A stretch of DNA of 64,000 nt from JAPLDB01 sp038230515 (GCA_038230515.1 JBBRND010000005.1:117714-181713), one strand, 5' to 3'; shown: positions 17,284-26,658, counted from the stretch's first letter. Numbers and translations are program-made. Notes: generated from the letters alone by a model not told the origin.

Positions 17284-17369
17284 GTCATGCCAGACACGCC
17301 TTTTAAAAATTGGTTCCGCGTTAGCGGAATGCCACAGGCAAAATTTTTAAACAGCGTGGGCGGCATGAC
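17284..17369. repeat. Long imperfect inverted repeat (MITE-like)
   Basis: About 86 bases whose ends are gtcatgcc/ggcatgac and whose arms pair imperfectly over about 28 bases, including ttttaaaaatt with aaatttttaaa; an inner hairpin ttccgc-gtta-gcggaa forms the left side of the centre. It has no coding content. The structure is like a miniature inverted-repeat element or a BIME. Confidence 0.6.
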
Positions 17370-17409
17370 GAAGCCCCGCAGCTTGAGCAACATTTTTTTG
17401 GCTGCTCCT

Positions 17410-17429
17410 CCCTCTCCCTTGGGAGAGGG
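17410..17429. repeat. ccctctccc palindrome
   Basis: A 20-base palindrome ccctctcccttgggagaggg followed by tcggggagagg. It is one of the widespread GC-rich repeats often misread as SPRPSPKGEG-type peptides. Confidence 0.6.
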
Positions 17430-17454
17430 TCGGGGAGAGGCAGGCGAGTCAAAA

Positions 17455-17487
17455 AAAAAGTCCGCCTCACAGCGGACTTTTTTCTTA
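17455..17487 (-). terminator. Terminator of the hypothetical gene at 17510-18451
   Basis: Stem agtccgc/gcggact with loop ctcaca, flanked by A and T runs on both sides, 23 bases beyond the stop. It may work in both directions. A decayed copy lies at 977-1003. Confidence 0.8.
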
Positions 17488-17509
17488 TTCCTGTTTCGCA
17501 CATCACCCC

Positions 17510-18451
17510 CTACGCAACCCCCACCGTTATCCTCGCATCCACACCCACATTCACCTCCTTCGCAAAAGGATAAACAACACCATTCACAGTCAGCTTACCG
17601 GCATACCTATCCGCATCAATATTTTTAAACCATGCAAGCCCATCCACATCAGCAGGCAACGTAATTGCCGGCTTACCCTCCGCTTTTATCTCAACACTAA
17701 AAACCTTCACCGCCACATTCGCAGCCGTCTCAGTATACACCTTCAAGCTCGCAGCCCCCGGAGGCGAAATAATGGTCTTCAATGCATTCCATGTATAACG
17801 CTTCATACCCGCATCATCACCATTAAACACACTCTCCACTCCGAAAGTCATAAACTTTATACACGCATCATAAAAATTATTATCAGCCGTCAGCTTCGCA
17901 GCCGTAGCAGTAGTAGTATCCCGCGAACTTACAAACGCATCATACTTCACTTTAAAAGCAGCAAAATGCGCAGCCACATCCGCCACAAAAGTCCCGATCA
18001 TACCCCCCGGTGCAGCCAGCAGCGCAGCATTCCCAGCATCCGTAATAAAAGTCGTCATGTTCCCGTTCAGCCCCGTCACATACTCCCAATTCGTAGTCCC
18101 TATCTTGTTGAAATAAACCAACCCCGCCTGCTCAAGGCGCGGCTTAATATCAATCCCCGGCCACCCATCCTTTATATAATTTGAAAGATCCCTGAAATCC
18201 TGAATAATCGGTTTCAGCAAATCCGGCAACAGCACTTTTAAATTTTGATGAACACCATTTCGCTGCTCATCATCTGGAAGCCCTTTTGCAGTATTTCGCA
18301 ATCCACGAAGCACAAGCACAAACGCAGCATTATAATTTGTACTCTTCGCAGTAAACTTCAATAAATCCGCGTCCAGATTATTTACTCCCAATTCACCAAT
18401 CGCATACAACTCCTGTTGCGTACATTTATATTTCGCTTTAATTTCAGCCAT
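17510..18451 (-). CDS. Hypothetical protein with a tandem array upstream
   Basis: 313 residues, no signal peptide, no sorting domain, no obvious membrane helix. The N-terminal half is helical (MAEIKAKYKCTQQELYAIGELGV); the middle is Ala/Gly/Thr-rich; the C-terminal 60 residues look like a small beta domain (VNGVVYPFAKEV...ITVGVA). I do not recognise a family. Codon use includes more C-ending codons than nearby genes (many gca and gcc), and the + strand copy is unusually C-rich, so it may have a separate history. Its start codon is about 180 bases from the 21-bp array 2, in a divergent promoter region shared with the acyl-CoA dehydrogenase. Confidence 0.7.
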   Translation of the reverse strand: MAEIKAKYKCTQQELYAIGELGVNNLDADLLKFTAKSTNYNAAFVLVLRGLRNTAKGLPDDEQRNGVHQNLKVLLPDLLKPIIQDFRDLSNYIKDGWPGIDIKPRLEQAGLVYFNKIGTTNWEYVTGLNGNMTTFITDAGNAALLAAPGGMIGTFVADVAAHFAAFKVKYDAFVSSRDTTTATAAKLTADNNFYDACIKFMTFGVESVFNGDDAGMKRYTWNALKTIISPPGAASLKVYTETAANVAVKVFSVEIKAEGKPAITLPADVDGLAWFKNIDADRYAGKLTVNGVVYPFAKEVNVGVDARITVGVA

Positions 18452-18630
18452 AATTTTAAGTTATTAGTAAAGTATAAGTTGTTAGTAATATTATTTCAGC
18501 CGGCAATACTAAATAAGCGAATCCACCCCACCAAACAATTTCAATAAAATAACAGACTTATTGAGTAAAAAATTCATAATCATCAATTTAAAATATGAAT
18601 CTATATCATTTCCATCCTCACAATGCGCAT

Positions 18631-18990
18631 TTCTCTCGACCCCCTCAACCATTTCTCTCGAACCATCAACCGCTTCTCTCGACCCCTAAATCGTTTCTCT
18701 CGACCCCCTAAACCATTTCTCTCGAACTATCAACCGCTTCTCTCGACCTCTAAACCATTTCTCTCGAACACTAAATCGTTTCTCTCGATCCCATCAACCA
18801 TTTCTCTCGAACCTAAAACCGTTTCTCTCGACCTCTAAACCACTTCTCTCGAACACTAAACGGTTTCCCGCCCAACTTGAACAGTTTCTCTTGAACCACA
18901 AACTGTTTCCCTACCAACTTCAACCGTTTCCAGTCAAACCCAAACCGTTTCCCGCCTACCCCAAAACTATTTCTCTCCAACCCCAATCCA
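18631..18990. repeat. 21-bp tandem array 2 (about 17 units)
   Basis: Units beginning ttctctcga or gtttc recur at 18631, 18653, 18674, 18695, 18717, 18738, 18759, 18780, 18802, 18823, 18844, 18865, 18886, 18907, 18928, 18949 and 18971: twelve steps of 21 and four of 22. The first eleven units keep ttctctcgaa/c followed by c/t-rich filler; the last six have drifted to gtttcccgcc-like sequence but keep the period. The array fills the region between divergent starts at 18451 and 19076. Confidence 0.88.
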
Positions 18991-19075
18991 CCTATACAAA
19001 ATCAGTCATATTTTCTCATAACCAAACAGAACTTTTTTCGTATCAAAACAGTTATTCTAATCAACAGCAAATCCA

Positions 19076-20869
19076 ATGTCAACAACAACCACAAGCAACC
19101 AAACCAAGGGCGGAGAGTTTCTAATTAAAGAAACCAACGCCAGCGATATTTATATTCCTGAAGAACGTACCGAAGAGCAGCAAATGATGGTGCAGGCATG
19201 TTATGATTTCCTCGCGCAGGAAGTTTATCCTAACGTTGACCGAATAGATGCACAGGAAGAGGGGCTGATGCCTTCACTTCTTGAGAAAGCGGGAGAGCTT
19301 GGCTTGCTCGGCATTTCAATACCCGAAGAATACAACGGGCTGGGAAAAGATTTTTGCACCGGCATGTTGGTCACAGATGCACTCGGTGCGGGATATTCCT
19401 TCTCTGTGGCTTATGCAGCACACACCGGAATAGGTACGCTGCCTATTTTATATTACGGCACGGAAGCGCAAAAGAAAAAATACATACCAAAACTTGCTAC
19501 CGGAGAATGGAAGAGTGCCTACTGCCTCACCGAACCCGGCTCCGGCTCTGATGCAAACGCAGCAAAGACAAAAGCGGTGCTTACTCCCGATGGAAAGCAC
19601 TGGATACTGAACGGACAAAAGATGTGGATTACGAACGGGGGCTTTGCCGATCTGTTTATTGTGTTTGCAAAAATTGATGAGGATGAACACCTGAGTGCGT
19701 TTATTGTGGAGAAAACTTTTCCGGGCATCACGCTCAATCCTGAAGAGCATAAGATGGGGATTAAAGGAAGCTCCACTCGGCAGATATTTTTTAACGATTG
19801 CAAAGTGCCCGTTGAAAATCTTCTCAGCGAACGGCAAAATGGTTTTAAGATTGCGGTAAACATTCTTAATCTCGGAAGAATAAAACTTGCGGGTGCTGCC
19901 ATTGGCGGTTGCAAGCGCACCATTACTCAAAGTGTGATGTATGCAAACGAACGTCAGCAATTCGGAAGACCGATTTCGAAATACGGAGCCATACGATACA
20001 AGCTTGCGGAGCAGGCAATACGCACGTATGCCTGCGAGAGCGCAATTTTCCGTTGCAGTAAAAATATTGAAGATGCCACGAACGAACTCATCGCATCGGG
20101 AATGGAAGCAGGCAAAGCGAAGCTGAAAGGAGTAGAGCAGTTTGCGGTAGAGGCCGCCATTCTGAAAGTGAATGGCAGCGAAGTGCTCGATTATGTTACG
20201 GATGAAGGAGTGCAGATTTACGGTGGCATGGGCTACAGTGCCGATGCTCCGATGGAGCGCGCCTATCGCGATGCCCGCATTAACCGCATCTTTGAAGGCA
20301 CGAACGAAATAAACAGAATGCTTACTGTTGATATGATGTTGAAGCGTGCCATGAAGGGCGAACTCGACCTTATTACGCCTGCCACTGCCGTTACAAAAGA
20401 GATGATGAGCATCCCTGATTTCAGCAACGGGCATGAAGGATTACTAACCGCTGAGAAGAAATACATTTCAAACTTTAAGAAGGCGGTGCTTCTCGTAGCA
20501 GGTGCAGCCGTTCAGAAACTAATGATGCAGCTTGCGAAGGAACAGGAAGTGCTGATGAACATTGCTGACATGATGATAGATCTTTACATAGGTGAGTCCG
20601 TTCTTCTTCGCACAGAAAAAATGGTGAGCATGAAGGGAGAAGCAAACTGCAAAGAACAAATCGAAATGGTTCGTGTTTTTCTCAACGATGCATCAGACCG
20701 AATTCACAAAGCAGGGAAGGATGCCATTAACTCATTTGCCGAAGGCGATGAACAGCGAATTTTGTTGATGGGAATAAAACGTTTTTCGAAAGTAGCTCCT
20801 CTCAATGTAAAAGAGTCACGGAGGATTATCGCTGCGAAGTTGATTACTGAAAACAAGTATTGTTTTTAA
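19076..20869 (+). CDS. Acyl-CoA dehydrogenase (long form)
   Basis: 597 residues. The N-terminal, middle (TEPGSGSDA, MWITNGGFADLF) and C-terminal flavin domains of acyl-CoA dehydrogenases are all present, with RQQFGRPISKY and the catalytic-region motif RIFEGTNEINR at about residues 403-413 holding the candidate base Glu. An extra helical domain of about 170 residues follows, as in the long Bacteroidota/VLCAD-like forms. It oxidises acyl-CoA to enoyl-CoA with FAD. The start MSTTTTSNQTKG lies just after the 21-bp array. A hairpin terminator follows the stop. Confidence 0.93.
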   Translation: MSTTTTSNQTKGGEFLIKETNASDIYIPEERTEEQQMMVQACYDFLAQEVYPNVDRIDAQEEGLMPSLLEKAGELGLLGISIPEEYNGLGKDFCTGMLVTDALGAGYSFSVAYAAHTGIGTLPILYYGTEAQKKKYIPKLATGEWKSAYCLTEPGSGSDANAAKTKAVLTPDGKHWILNGQKMWITNGGFADLFIVFAKIDEDEHLSAFIVEKTFPGITLNPEEHKMGIKGSSTRQIFFNDCKVPVENLLSERQNGFKIAVNILNLGRIKLAGAAIGGCKRTITQSVMYANERQQFGRPISKYGAIRYKLAEQAIRTYACESAIFRCSKNIEDATNELIASGMEAGKAKLKGVEQFAVEAAILKVNGSEVLDYVTDEGVQIYGGMGYSADAPMERAYRDARINRIFEGTNEINRMLTVDMMLKRAMKGELDLITPATAVTKEMMSIPDFSNGHEGLLTAEKKYISNFKKAVLLVAGAAVQKLMMQLAKEQEVLMNIADMMIDLYIGESVLLRTEKMVSMKGEANCKEQIEMVRVFLNDASDRIHKAGKDAINSFAEGDEQRILLMGIKRFSKVAPLNVKESRRIIAAKLITENKYCF

Positions 20870-20899
20870 GATCGGAGTAAGACAGATCTTTTTTTCCCG
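20869..20899 (+). terminator. Terminator after acyl-CoA dehydrogenase
   Basis: Stem aagatc/gatctt separated by 11 bases, then a run of T; overlaps the stop codon. Confidence 0.5.
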
Positions 20900-21135
20900 T
20901 TGACTAATTCCACTCCCTGATATTCGGGTAGATGGAAAAACTCCCAAGAGAACATTAAATTTCAAGGGGGATGAAGTACAATGGCTTTCATCCTCTGCCA
21001 TGCAAAGCCATATCCTGAAAAGGATTGAAGCCGGGCGCCACTGCAATATTTCTTTCTCAATTAAATATTTTGCAGCACATTTGCATCCGCTGAAATCAAT
21101 CAGCAATTCAATCTTCAATCTTTAACAAAACAGCA

Positions 21136-22992
21136 ATGAAAAAATTAGTACTCTCTCTCTCAATTATTATTAATGCATCTCTTGCTTTTTCGCAGGTGGT
21201 GCTAGATCAAACGCTGGCTCCGTTTTATCACGGTGTTGCTTCTGGCGATCCTACTCCCAGCGGTGTTATCATCTGGACACGAGTTACGGATACGGCTTCT
21301 ACGATTCCTGTCACGTGGCGCGTAGCTACGGATACCGGTTTTGCAAACATCGTGGCTTCGGGTTCGGTGGTTGCAACTTCTGCACACGACTATTGTGTAA
21401 AAGTTGATGTGCAGGGACTGAATGCAAACAAGTGGTACTTCTACCAGTTTCGTGCGCTGAATAAATATTCTCTTACAGGAAGAACAAAAACATTGCCTTT
21501 GGCAACTGCTACAAATGTGGACAGCGTTCGTTTCGCGGTAGTTTCCTGCGCCAATTATGAGTCGGGCTTTTTTAATGCTTATGAAGCCATCAAGCAGCGA
21601 AATGATGTGGATGCAGTGGTGATGCTTGGCGATTACATATATGAATACGGACAAGGAGAATATGATTACAATACAACTGCGCAACGCCATATTGATCCAC
21701 CATGGGAAGCCATTACGCAGGCGGATTACCGTGCGCGACATTCGCAAGTGAAACTTGATCCGGAACTGAGACACATGCATCAGCAATATCCTGTTATCTG
21801 TGTATGGGATGACCATGAAGTTGCAGATAACGGATGGGTTGGCGGTGCTTTGAATCACGATTCAACTTCGGATGGTTCGTGGGCAGTTCGCAAGGCCGCA
21901 GCTCTTTCCACCTATATTGACTGGATGCCGATTCGTCTTCCTGATCCTACGGGCGATCCGTACCGCATCTACCGCCAGTTTACGTTTGGTAAGTTGATAG
22001 ATTTATACATGCTCGACACCCGCTACCAGGGACGAACAGTTCAGGTGAGTTTATCTTCTTCCGCTCTGAATGATACAGCGCGCACGATTATGGGAATTCC
22101 ACAGCGCAACTGGCTGTTCAATAATTTTAATACATCAACGCGCACCTGGCAGGTGATCGGGCAGCAGGTAATGATGGCTCCGCTGCAGGCATTTGGCATT
22201 CCGGTAAACAATGATCAGTGGGATGGGTATCCTGCAGACCGCAACCGCTTATATGCTTCCATGCAGCAAAACAGCAGCAAGAATTTTGCAGTATTGTCAG
22301 GAGATATTCATTCCGGTTGGGCTGATGATCTTCCTTTATCCGGCTATGGAATTTTTAACCGCAATAAATCCGCAGGTGTTGAGTTTATCGGTACGAGTGT
22401 TACTTCTCCTTACGGGAATCCTATTTCCGGAGGACTTATTTCCCTGTTCAACTCGCATGTGCGTTATCAGAATCCTGCAAAGGGATATTTGCTCGTAAAT
22501 ATCACCAAGAAAAAAATGCAGGGAGAATATTATGCAGTAAGTACAATTAACTCCTCAAACCCTGCCGCCAGTTATGCTGACGGATGGTTTGTGAACACGG
22601 GAGAAAAATACCTGCGCCATGCATCGGGTGCTACCGTGCGGGGGGCTTCAAGAATTTTTGCACAGGCACCAGGTGTTCCGATGATTTCTACCCACCTCCG
22701 CTTAGCTGAAGAGGCAACACCTGCAAACGAAACGCTTGTGGTGCTTGGTGTATATCCAAACCCTGTTGTTGATAACCTGCAGGTGCAGTTTTACACTGAG
22801 AAGGATTTGCCGGTGAATATTTCTTTGTATGATATCATGGGAAGAAAAGTTTTTGACCGCGACCTGGGAACGTATTCGCAGGGCTTGCATCTTTCATCCA
22901 TCGAAACATCGCGCCTGATAAACGGCACTTATTCTTTAGTAGTGCAAACACCGGAAGGAAGAATGACGAAAACATTGATTAAAGAAAATTAA
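21136..22992 (+). CDS. PhoD-like secreted phosphatase with T9SS domain
   Basis: 618 residues with a signal peptide of about 20 residues. The PhoD N-terminal domain is seen as FYHGVASGDPTPSGVIIWTRV. Metal and active-site motifs follow: VSCANYESGFFNAY, VVMLGDYIYEYG, VWDDHEVADNGW and LSGDIHSGW. PhoD enzymes are Ca/Fe-dependent phosphomonoesterases or diesterases acting outside the cytoplasm. The C-terminus (LGVYPNPVVDNLQV ... KTLIKEN) is a T9SS sorting domain, so export is to the surface rather than by Tat alone. A strong terminator follows. Confidence 0.93.
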   Translation: MKKLVLSLSIIINASLAFSQVVLDQTLAPFYHGVASGDPTPSGVIIWTRVTDTASTIPVTWRVATDTGFANIVASGSVVATSAHDYCVKVDVQGLNANKWYFYQFRALNKYSLTGRTKTLPLATATNVDSVRFAVVSCANYESGFFNAYEAIKQRNDVDAVVMLGDYIYEYGQGEYDYNTTAQRHIDPPWEAITQADYRARHSQVKLDPELRHMHQQYPVICVWDDHEVADNGWVGGALNHDSTSDGSWAVRKAAALSTYIDWMPIRLPDPTGDPYRIYRQFTFGKLIDLYMLDTRYQGRTVQVSLSSSALNDTARTIMGIPQRNWLFNNFNTSTRTWQVIGQQVMMAPLQAFGIPVNNDQWDGYPADRNRLYASMQQNSSKNFAVLSGDIHSGWADDLPLSGYGIFNRNKSAGVEFIGTSVTSPYGNPISGGLISLFNSHVRYQNPAKGYLLVNITKKKMQGEYYAVSTINSSNPAASYADGWFVNTGEKYLRHASGATVRGASRIFAQAPGVPMISTHLRLAEEATPANETLVVLGVYPNPVVDNLQVQFYTEKDLPVNISLYDIMGRKVFDRDLGTYSQGLHLSSIETSRLINGTYSLVVQTPEGRMTKTLIKEN

Positions 22993-23010
22993 GAGAAGAT
23001 AAAATCTAAA

Positions 23011-23047
23011 AAGAAGGCGGTGAAGTTTTTTCACCGCCTTCTTTGTT
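23011..23047 (+). terminator. Rho-independent terminator
   Basis: 13-bp stem aagaaggcggtga/tcaccgccttctt with a short T-rich loop, just after the phosphatase gene. Confidence 0.92.
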
Positions 23048-23106
23048 TAAAGTAAAAAAGCATTATACTTGCAACTTAAAGAGACATATCAATATAACGA
23101 TCACTT

Positions 23107-24036
23107 ATGGGAGCATTAGCCATTTATGGAACCTTCTTTCATGTAACGCAGCCCTATTATTCCAGGCATCCCGTAGAACCACCTCCTCTTACCACGCCTA
23201 CATTTAATGTTACTGATTTTGCCCCCGCAAGCAGCGAACAACTTACGCTGGAGCAGGTGCTTGATGCTATTATTGCACACTCTGCAACAGATATTTTAAT
23301 TGTGTCTCACGGTGCAGGTAATGGAATAAACCTGAACGTGGATATTGCCCCTCTTTTACAGGATATTATTATTGAAATGAATAATGAATTATGTGGACGT
23401 GCTCCGCAGGATCTACCTTATACTCCTTCGGGCGGGCGTCATTCTCACCTTGTTCATATATCAAGTGGTTTGCTTGGCAAAGTAAGGCAGGTTCGAGCAC
23501 TTAATTTAAACAGGGTGGTTATTCGTGCATGCAAGGTGGGCAATGATAGAGCGCTTCTTGATACACTAGCATCACTCTTAAACTGCCGTAGCATAAATGC
23601 ACCGTTGCTTAAGAGTGTTTTTGCCATTACACAACCTGCCCGCTTGAGCACTTCTGCTTTTGATACATGGATGCATGCAAGGCGGACTCACCGGCAGGTT
23701 GACGGGCAGCCCGGTTCGCGGGTAGGTTTTGAAATTATTGTTGATGATCAACACCACACGGTTGTTTTTAATCTGCGCGTTGAAGCCGCTGATGAAACTA
23801 CCGGGTTGGCCACCCTTCGCGATTGGGCAAATAGAAAGTTTTTGTTTCCAGATACTTCCTTCTTTACTTTTTCAAGTCAGACCTTACCGATTGAATGCCT
23901 CTATAATGAATCGAGCCGCGATGCCTATTTCCCGAAAGATCCGGAGTATGTTGCAAACACGGCTACTGTTACCCCAAGTATAACCAACTGGTGTGCGCCT
24001 ATTTCTATTGGAGATGGTTCGATTCCATTAAACTAG
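23107..24036 (+). CDS. Hypothetical protein with a caspase-like His/Cys motif pair
   Basis: 309 residues with no signal peptide, sorting domain or membrane helix. Residues 62-70 read DILIVSHGAG (hydrophobic strand ending His68-Gly69) and residues 135-145 read NRVVIRACKVG (hydrophobic strand ending Ala141-Cys142, Gly145). This strand-HG and strand-AC arrangement, 74 residues apart, is the dyad pattern of clan CD caspase-fold proteins such as CHAT and DUF4347 domains. The rest is not recognisable: a Pro-rich N-terminal segment and a C-terminal region of about 110 residues. The call is structural inference from two motifs; a non-peptidase with chance similarity is possible. It stands alone between a terminator and bamD. 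Confidence 0.55.
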   Translation: MGALAIYGTFFHVTQPYYSRHPVEPPPLTTPTFNVTDFAPASSEQLTLEQVLDAIIAHSATDILIVSHGAGNGINLNVDIAPLLQDIIIEMNNELCGRAPQDLPYTPSGGRHSHLVHISSGLLGKVRQVRALNLNRVVIRACKVGNDRALLDTLASLLNCRSINAPLLKSVFAITQPARLSTSAFDTWMHARRTHRQVDGQPGSRVGFEIIVDDQHHTVVFNLRVEAADETTGLATLRDWANRKFLFPDTSFFTFSSQTLPIECLYNESSRDAYFPKDPEYVANTATVTPSITNWCAPISIGDGSIPLN

Positions 24037-24101
24037 GGAAAAGATTCCATGCAATTTTCCTTGTAGTTTTTCTAATCCGGCAGCGAAGGTTTTAATGCAG
24101 A

Positions 24102-24938
24102 ATGAATAACTTTCCTATCTTCGCGCCCGTGTTTTCCAAAAAGTTGAAAATTGTTTCTTTTTTGCTCGCTGCGGTGGTTTTATCATCATGCCATTACAGC
24201 AAAATGCTAAAAAGCACAGACCTTGAAGCCAAGCAGGCATTCGCTATAAAACTGTACGAGAAAAAGAAGTACTACAAGGCACTTCCGTTATTTGAAGAGC
24301 TGATTACGATGTTTCGGGGAACAAAGAAGTCAGAAATGACTTACTATTACTACGCTTATACAAATTACTATCTCGAGGATTACGAAACAGCCGCTTTCGA
24401 CTTTGCAAACTTTTCAAATTCGTTTCCGACCAGCCAGTATGCCGAGGAATGTTCTTACATGCATGCGTATTGCTTCTATCTCGATTCTCCCGAGTTTGCA
24501 CTTGATCAAACCAACACCGTAAAAGCAATAAATGAATTGCAGTTGTTTATTGATCAGAATCCGCATAGCTCGAGGGTTGAAGAGTGCAATAAATTAATTG
24601 ATAAGCTGAGATTTAAACTAGAGTCGAAAGATTATGAGAATGCAAAGTTGTACTATCACATGCAGGAATACAAAGCATCTTTGACAGCATTTAAAAACAT
24701 ATTGAAAGATTATCCTGCATCAATGTTTCGTGAAGAGAGTTTGTTTCTCACTTTTAAGTCAGGATATTTGCTTGCTGAGAACAGCATTGAGTCAAAGAGG
24801 CCGGAGCGTTATGCAAATGCAATGATTACGTACAGCGAATTTACTTCTGCATTTCCTGAAAGTAGATACAAAAAAGAAGCCGATGGAATTGCAGATGTTT
24901 GTAAGAAACGCATCGAGAAATTGAGCGCAATGAATTGA
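24102..24938 (+). CDS. bamD: Outer-membrane assembly lipoprotein BamD
   Basis: 278 residues. The N-terminus has a lipoprotein signal ending LSSC (Cys about 29). Tetratricopeptide repeats follow: KLYEKKKYYKALPLFEEL, YYAYTNYYLEDYETAAFDF, AINELQLFIDQNP and EYKASLTAFKNILKDYP. This is the BamD (YfiO) pattern, the lipoprotein partner of BamA in outer-membrane protein insertion. Position first in the bamD-rpoZ-coaBC-porD series, which is conserved in Bacteroidota, supports the call. Confidence 0.93.
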   Translation: MNNFPIFAPVFSKKLKIVSFLLAAVVLSSCHYSKMLKSTDLEAKQAFAIKLYEKKKYYKALPLFEELITMFRGTKKSEMTYYYYAYTNYYLEDYETAAFDFANFSNSFPTSQYAEECSYMHAYCFYLDSPEFALDQTNTVKAINELQLFIDQNPHSSRVEECNKLIDKLRFKLESKDYENAKLYYHMQEYKASLTAFKNILKDYPASMFREESLFLTFKSGYLLAENSIESKRPERYANAMITYSEFTSAFPESRYKKEADGIADVCKKRIEKLSAMN

Positions 24939-24983
24939 AAAGAAATTATACCTTAACTGTTATTCGGGAAACACAAATATTTT

Positions 24984-25004
24984 ATTACCCAATTACTAAT
25001 AACT
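24984..25004. repeat. Heptanucleotide repeat (attaccc/aattact/aataact)
   Basis: Three related 7-base units in the short spacer before rpoZ. Confidence 0.45.
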
Positions 25005-25013
25005 AAATAAAAG

Positions 25014-25340
25014 ATGAGCAATTACAAAGCAGACGTAACAACAACCATTACACGCGACATGACTGAATTTGAAAAGGACACACGGAATGTGTACGAGTCG
25101 GTAGTGATCGTAGCGAAGCGTTCCAACCAGATCAGCAATGAAATTAAAGAAGAGTTGAACGGAAAACTTTCCGAGTTCAACACGACCGCTGATACGCTTG
25201 ATGAAATTTTTGAGAACCGCGAGCAAATCGAAATCTCAAAATATTATGAGCGCCTTCCAAAACCAACGCTTATTGCAGCGCAGGAATTTCTGGAAGGGAA
25301 AATTTATCACCGCAATCCGGCTAAGGAATCAGCGCAATAA
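25014..25340 (+). CDS. rpoZ: RNA polymerase subunit omega, Bacteroidota type
   Basis: 108 residues. NVYESVVIVAKRSNQIS near residues 26-42 is the conserved omega core, and the extended C-terminus (YYERLPKPTLIAAQEFLEG) is typical of the Bacteroidota form. Omega binds the beta-prime subunit and assists RNA polymerase assembly. It lies between bamD and coaBC as expected. Confidence 0.9.
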   Translation: MSNYKADVTTTITRDMTEFEKDTRNVYESVVIVAKRSNQISNEIKEELNGKLSEFNTTADTLDEIFENREQIEISKYYERLPKPTLIAAQEFLEGKIYHRNPAKESAQ

Positions 25341-25449
25341 TTTTTATGTTCAGAAAATTTAAGAGGCGATCTCCTGAAAAGAGATTGCCTTTTTGCATTT
25401 TTAATTTCAGGCAACTGATAATTTTTTTCAAACTACCTTTACTTCTGAA

Positions 25450-26658
25450 ATGATGAAGGGAAAGAAAATAATTCTGGGAGTAACCGGAAGCATTGCTGCT
25501 TACAAGAGCGCGCTTCTTGTGCGGCTGCTCGTGAAAGAAGGAGCAGAAGTTAAAGTGGTGATGACAGATTCTGCTAAGGACTTTGTTGCCCCGCTTACTT
25601 TTTCGGTACTCTCTAAAAATCCTGTCGCAAGTGCATTTGCAAATAAAGAAACGGGCGATTGGACGAATCATGTAGAGTTGGGTTTGTGGGGAGATGCAAT
25701 GGTGATTGCTCCTGCAAGTGCGAACACTATGGCGAAGATGGCTACAGGTGTTTGCGATAATATTCTTCTTGCAGTTTATCTTTCTGCGCGTTGCCCGGTC
25801 TTTATTTCTCCTGCCATGGATTTGGATATGTGGAAACATCCGAGTACAGTCGCGAATGTTGAGAAACTGAAATCGTTCGGGAATAAAATTATTATGCCTG
25901 TGGTTGGAGAACTTGCCAGTGGATTGATAGGAGAGGGTAGGATGGAGGAGCCGGAGATTATTCTCAACCATCTTCAAAACTTTTTTTCCAATGACCTTCC
26001 GCTTGCGAATAAAAAAGTATTGGTTACTGCCGGTCCAACTTATGAGAATATTGATCCCGTTCGTTTTATTGGCAACCGATCGTCAGGCAAAATGGGTTTT
26101 GCAATTGCTGACGAACTTGCAGCGCAGGGTGCGGAGGTTACGTTGATAACAGGACCGTCTTCTCAAACAACAATTAATAATTCCGTAAATAGAATTGATG
26201 TTGAATCGGCTGAGGAGATGTACAATGCCTGCATGAAAAATGCTGATGCAAAGGATGTAATCATAATGGCTGCTGCGGTGGCTGACTACAAACCGCAAAT
26301 TTCTTTGTCAGAAAAAATAAAAAAAGAAAATAATTTACTGAGTATTTCGTTATTGCCTACGCAGGATATTCTTTTGGAATTTGGGAAACGAAAAAAGAAC
26401 GGACAGTTGCTGGTTGGTTTTGCATTGGAGACAAACAATGAACTTGAAAATGCAAAGAGCAAACTAAAGAAAAAGAATCTTGATCTAATTGTGCTGAATT
26501 CTCTGAGTGATGAAGGCGCTGGATTCAATCGCGATACGAACAAGATTAGCATTATTGACAGCGCGATGAAGGTTCTCGAATTTCCACTCCTGTCAAAAAC
26601 AGAAGTGGCAAAGAATATTGTGAATGTTATTGTTGAACATTTGAACACGAAGAAGTAA
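25450..26658 (+). CDS. coaBC: Phosphopantothenoylcysteine decarboxylase/phosphopantothenate-cysteine ligase
   Basis: 402 residues. The N-terminal CoaC flavoprotein domain shows LGVTGSIAAYKS, ELGLWGDAMVIAPASANTMAKMATG and the PAMDLDMW segment. The C-terminal CoaB domain starts about residue 185 (VLVTAGPTYENIDPVRFIGN-RSSG) with the AAVADY and FALETNN motifs. The enzyme makes 4'-phosphopantetheine from phosphopantothenate and cysteine in CoA synthesis. Start ATG 25450 or the adjacent ATG 25453. porD follows after about 40 bases. Confidence 0.95.
   Translation: MMKGKKIILGVTGSIAAYKSALLVRLLVKEGAEVKVVMTDSAKDFVAPLTFSVLSKNPVASAFANKETGDWTNHVELGLWGDAMVIAPASANTMAKMATGVCDNILLAVYLSARCPVFISPAMDLDMWKHPSTVANVEKLKSFGNKIIMPVVGELASGLIGEGRMEEPEIILNHLQNFFSNDLPLANKKVLVTAGPTYENIDPVRFIGNRSSGKMGFAIADELAAQGAEVTLITGPSSQTTINNSVNRIDVESAEEMYNACMKNADAKDVIIMAAAVADYKPQISLSEKIKKENNLLSISLLPTQDILLEFGKRKKNGQLLVGFALETNNELENAKSKLKKKNLDLIVLNSLSDEGAGFNRDTNKISIIDSAMKVLEFPLLSKTEVAKNIVNVIVEHLNTKK

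Noticed and set aside
17154..17501. Protein with SPASPRPSPKGEG on the minus strand
   Set aside because: This is the translation of the widespread ccctctccc palindrome and neighbouring repeats.
19448..20434. Long minus-strand frame opposite the acyl-CoA dehydrogenase (328 codons)
   Set aside because: It is antisense to a well-supported gene and has no recognisable motif.
25321..25977. Minus-strand frame of 218 codons opposite coaBC
   Set aside because: Antisense shadow of a conserved gene, with the composition expected of one.
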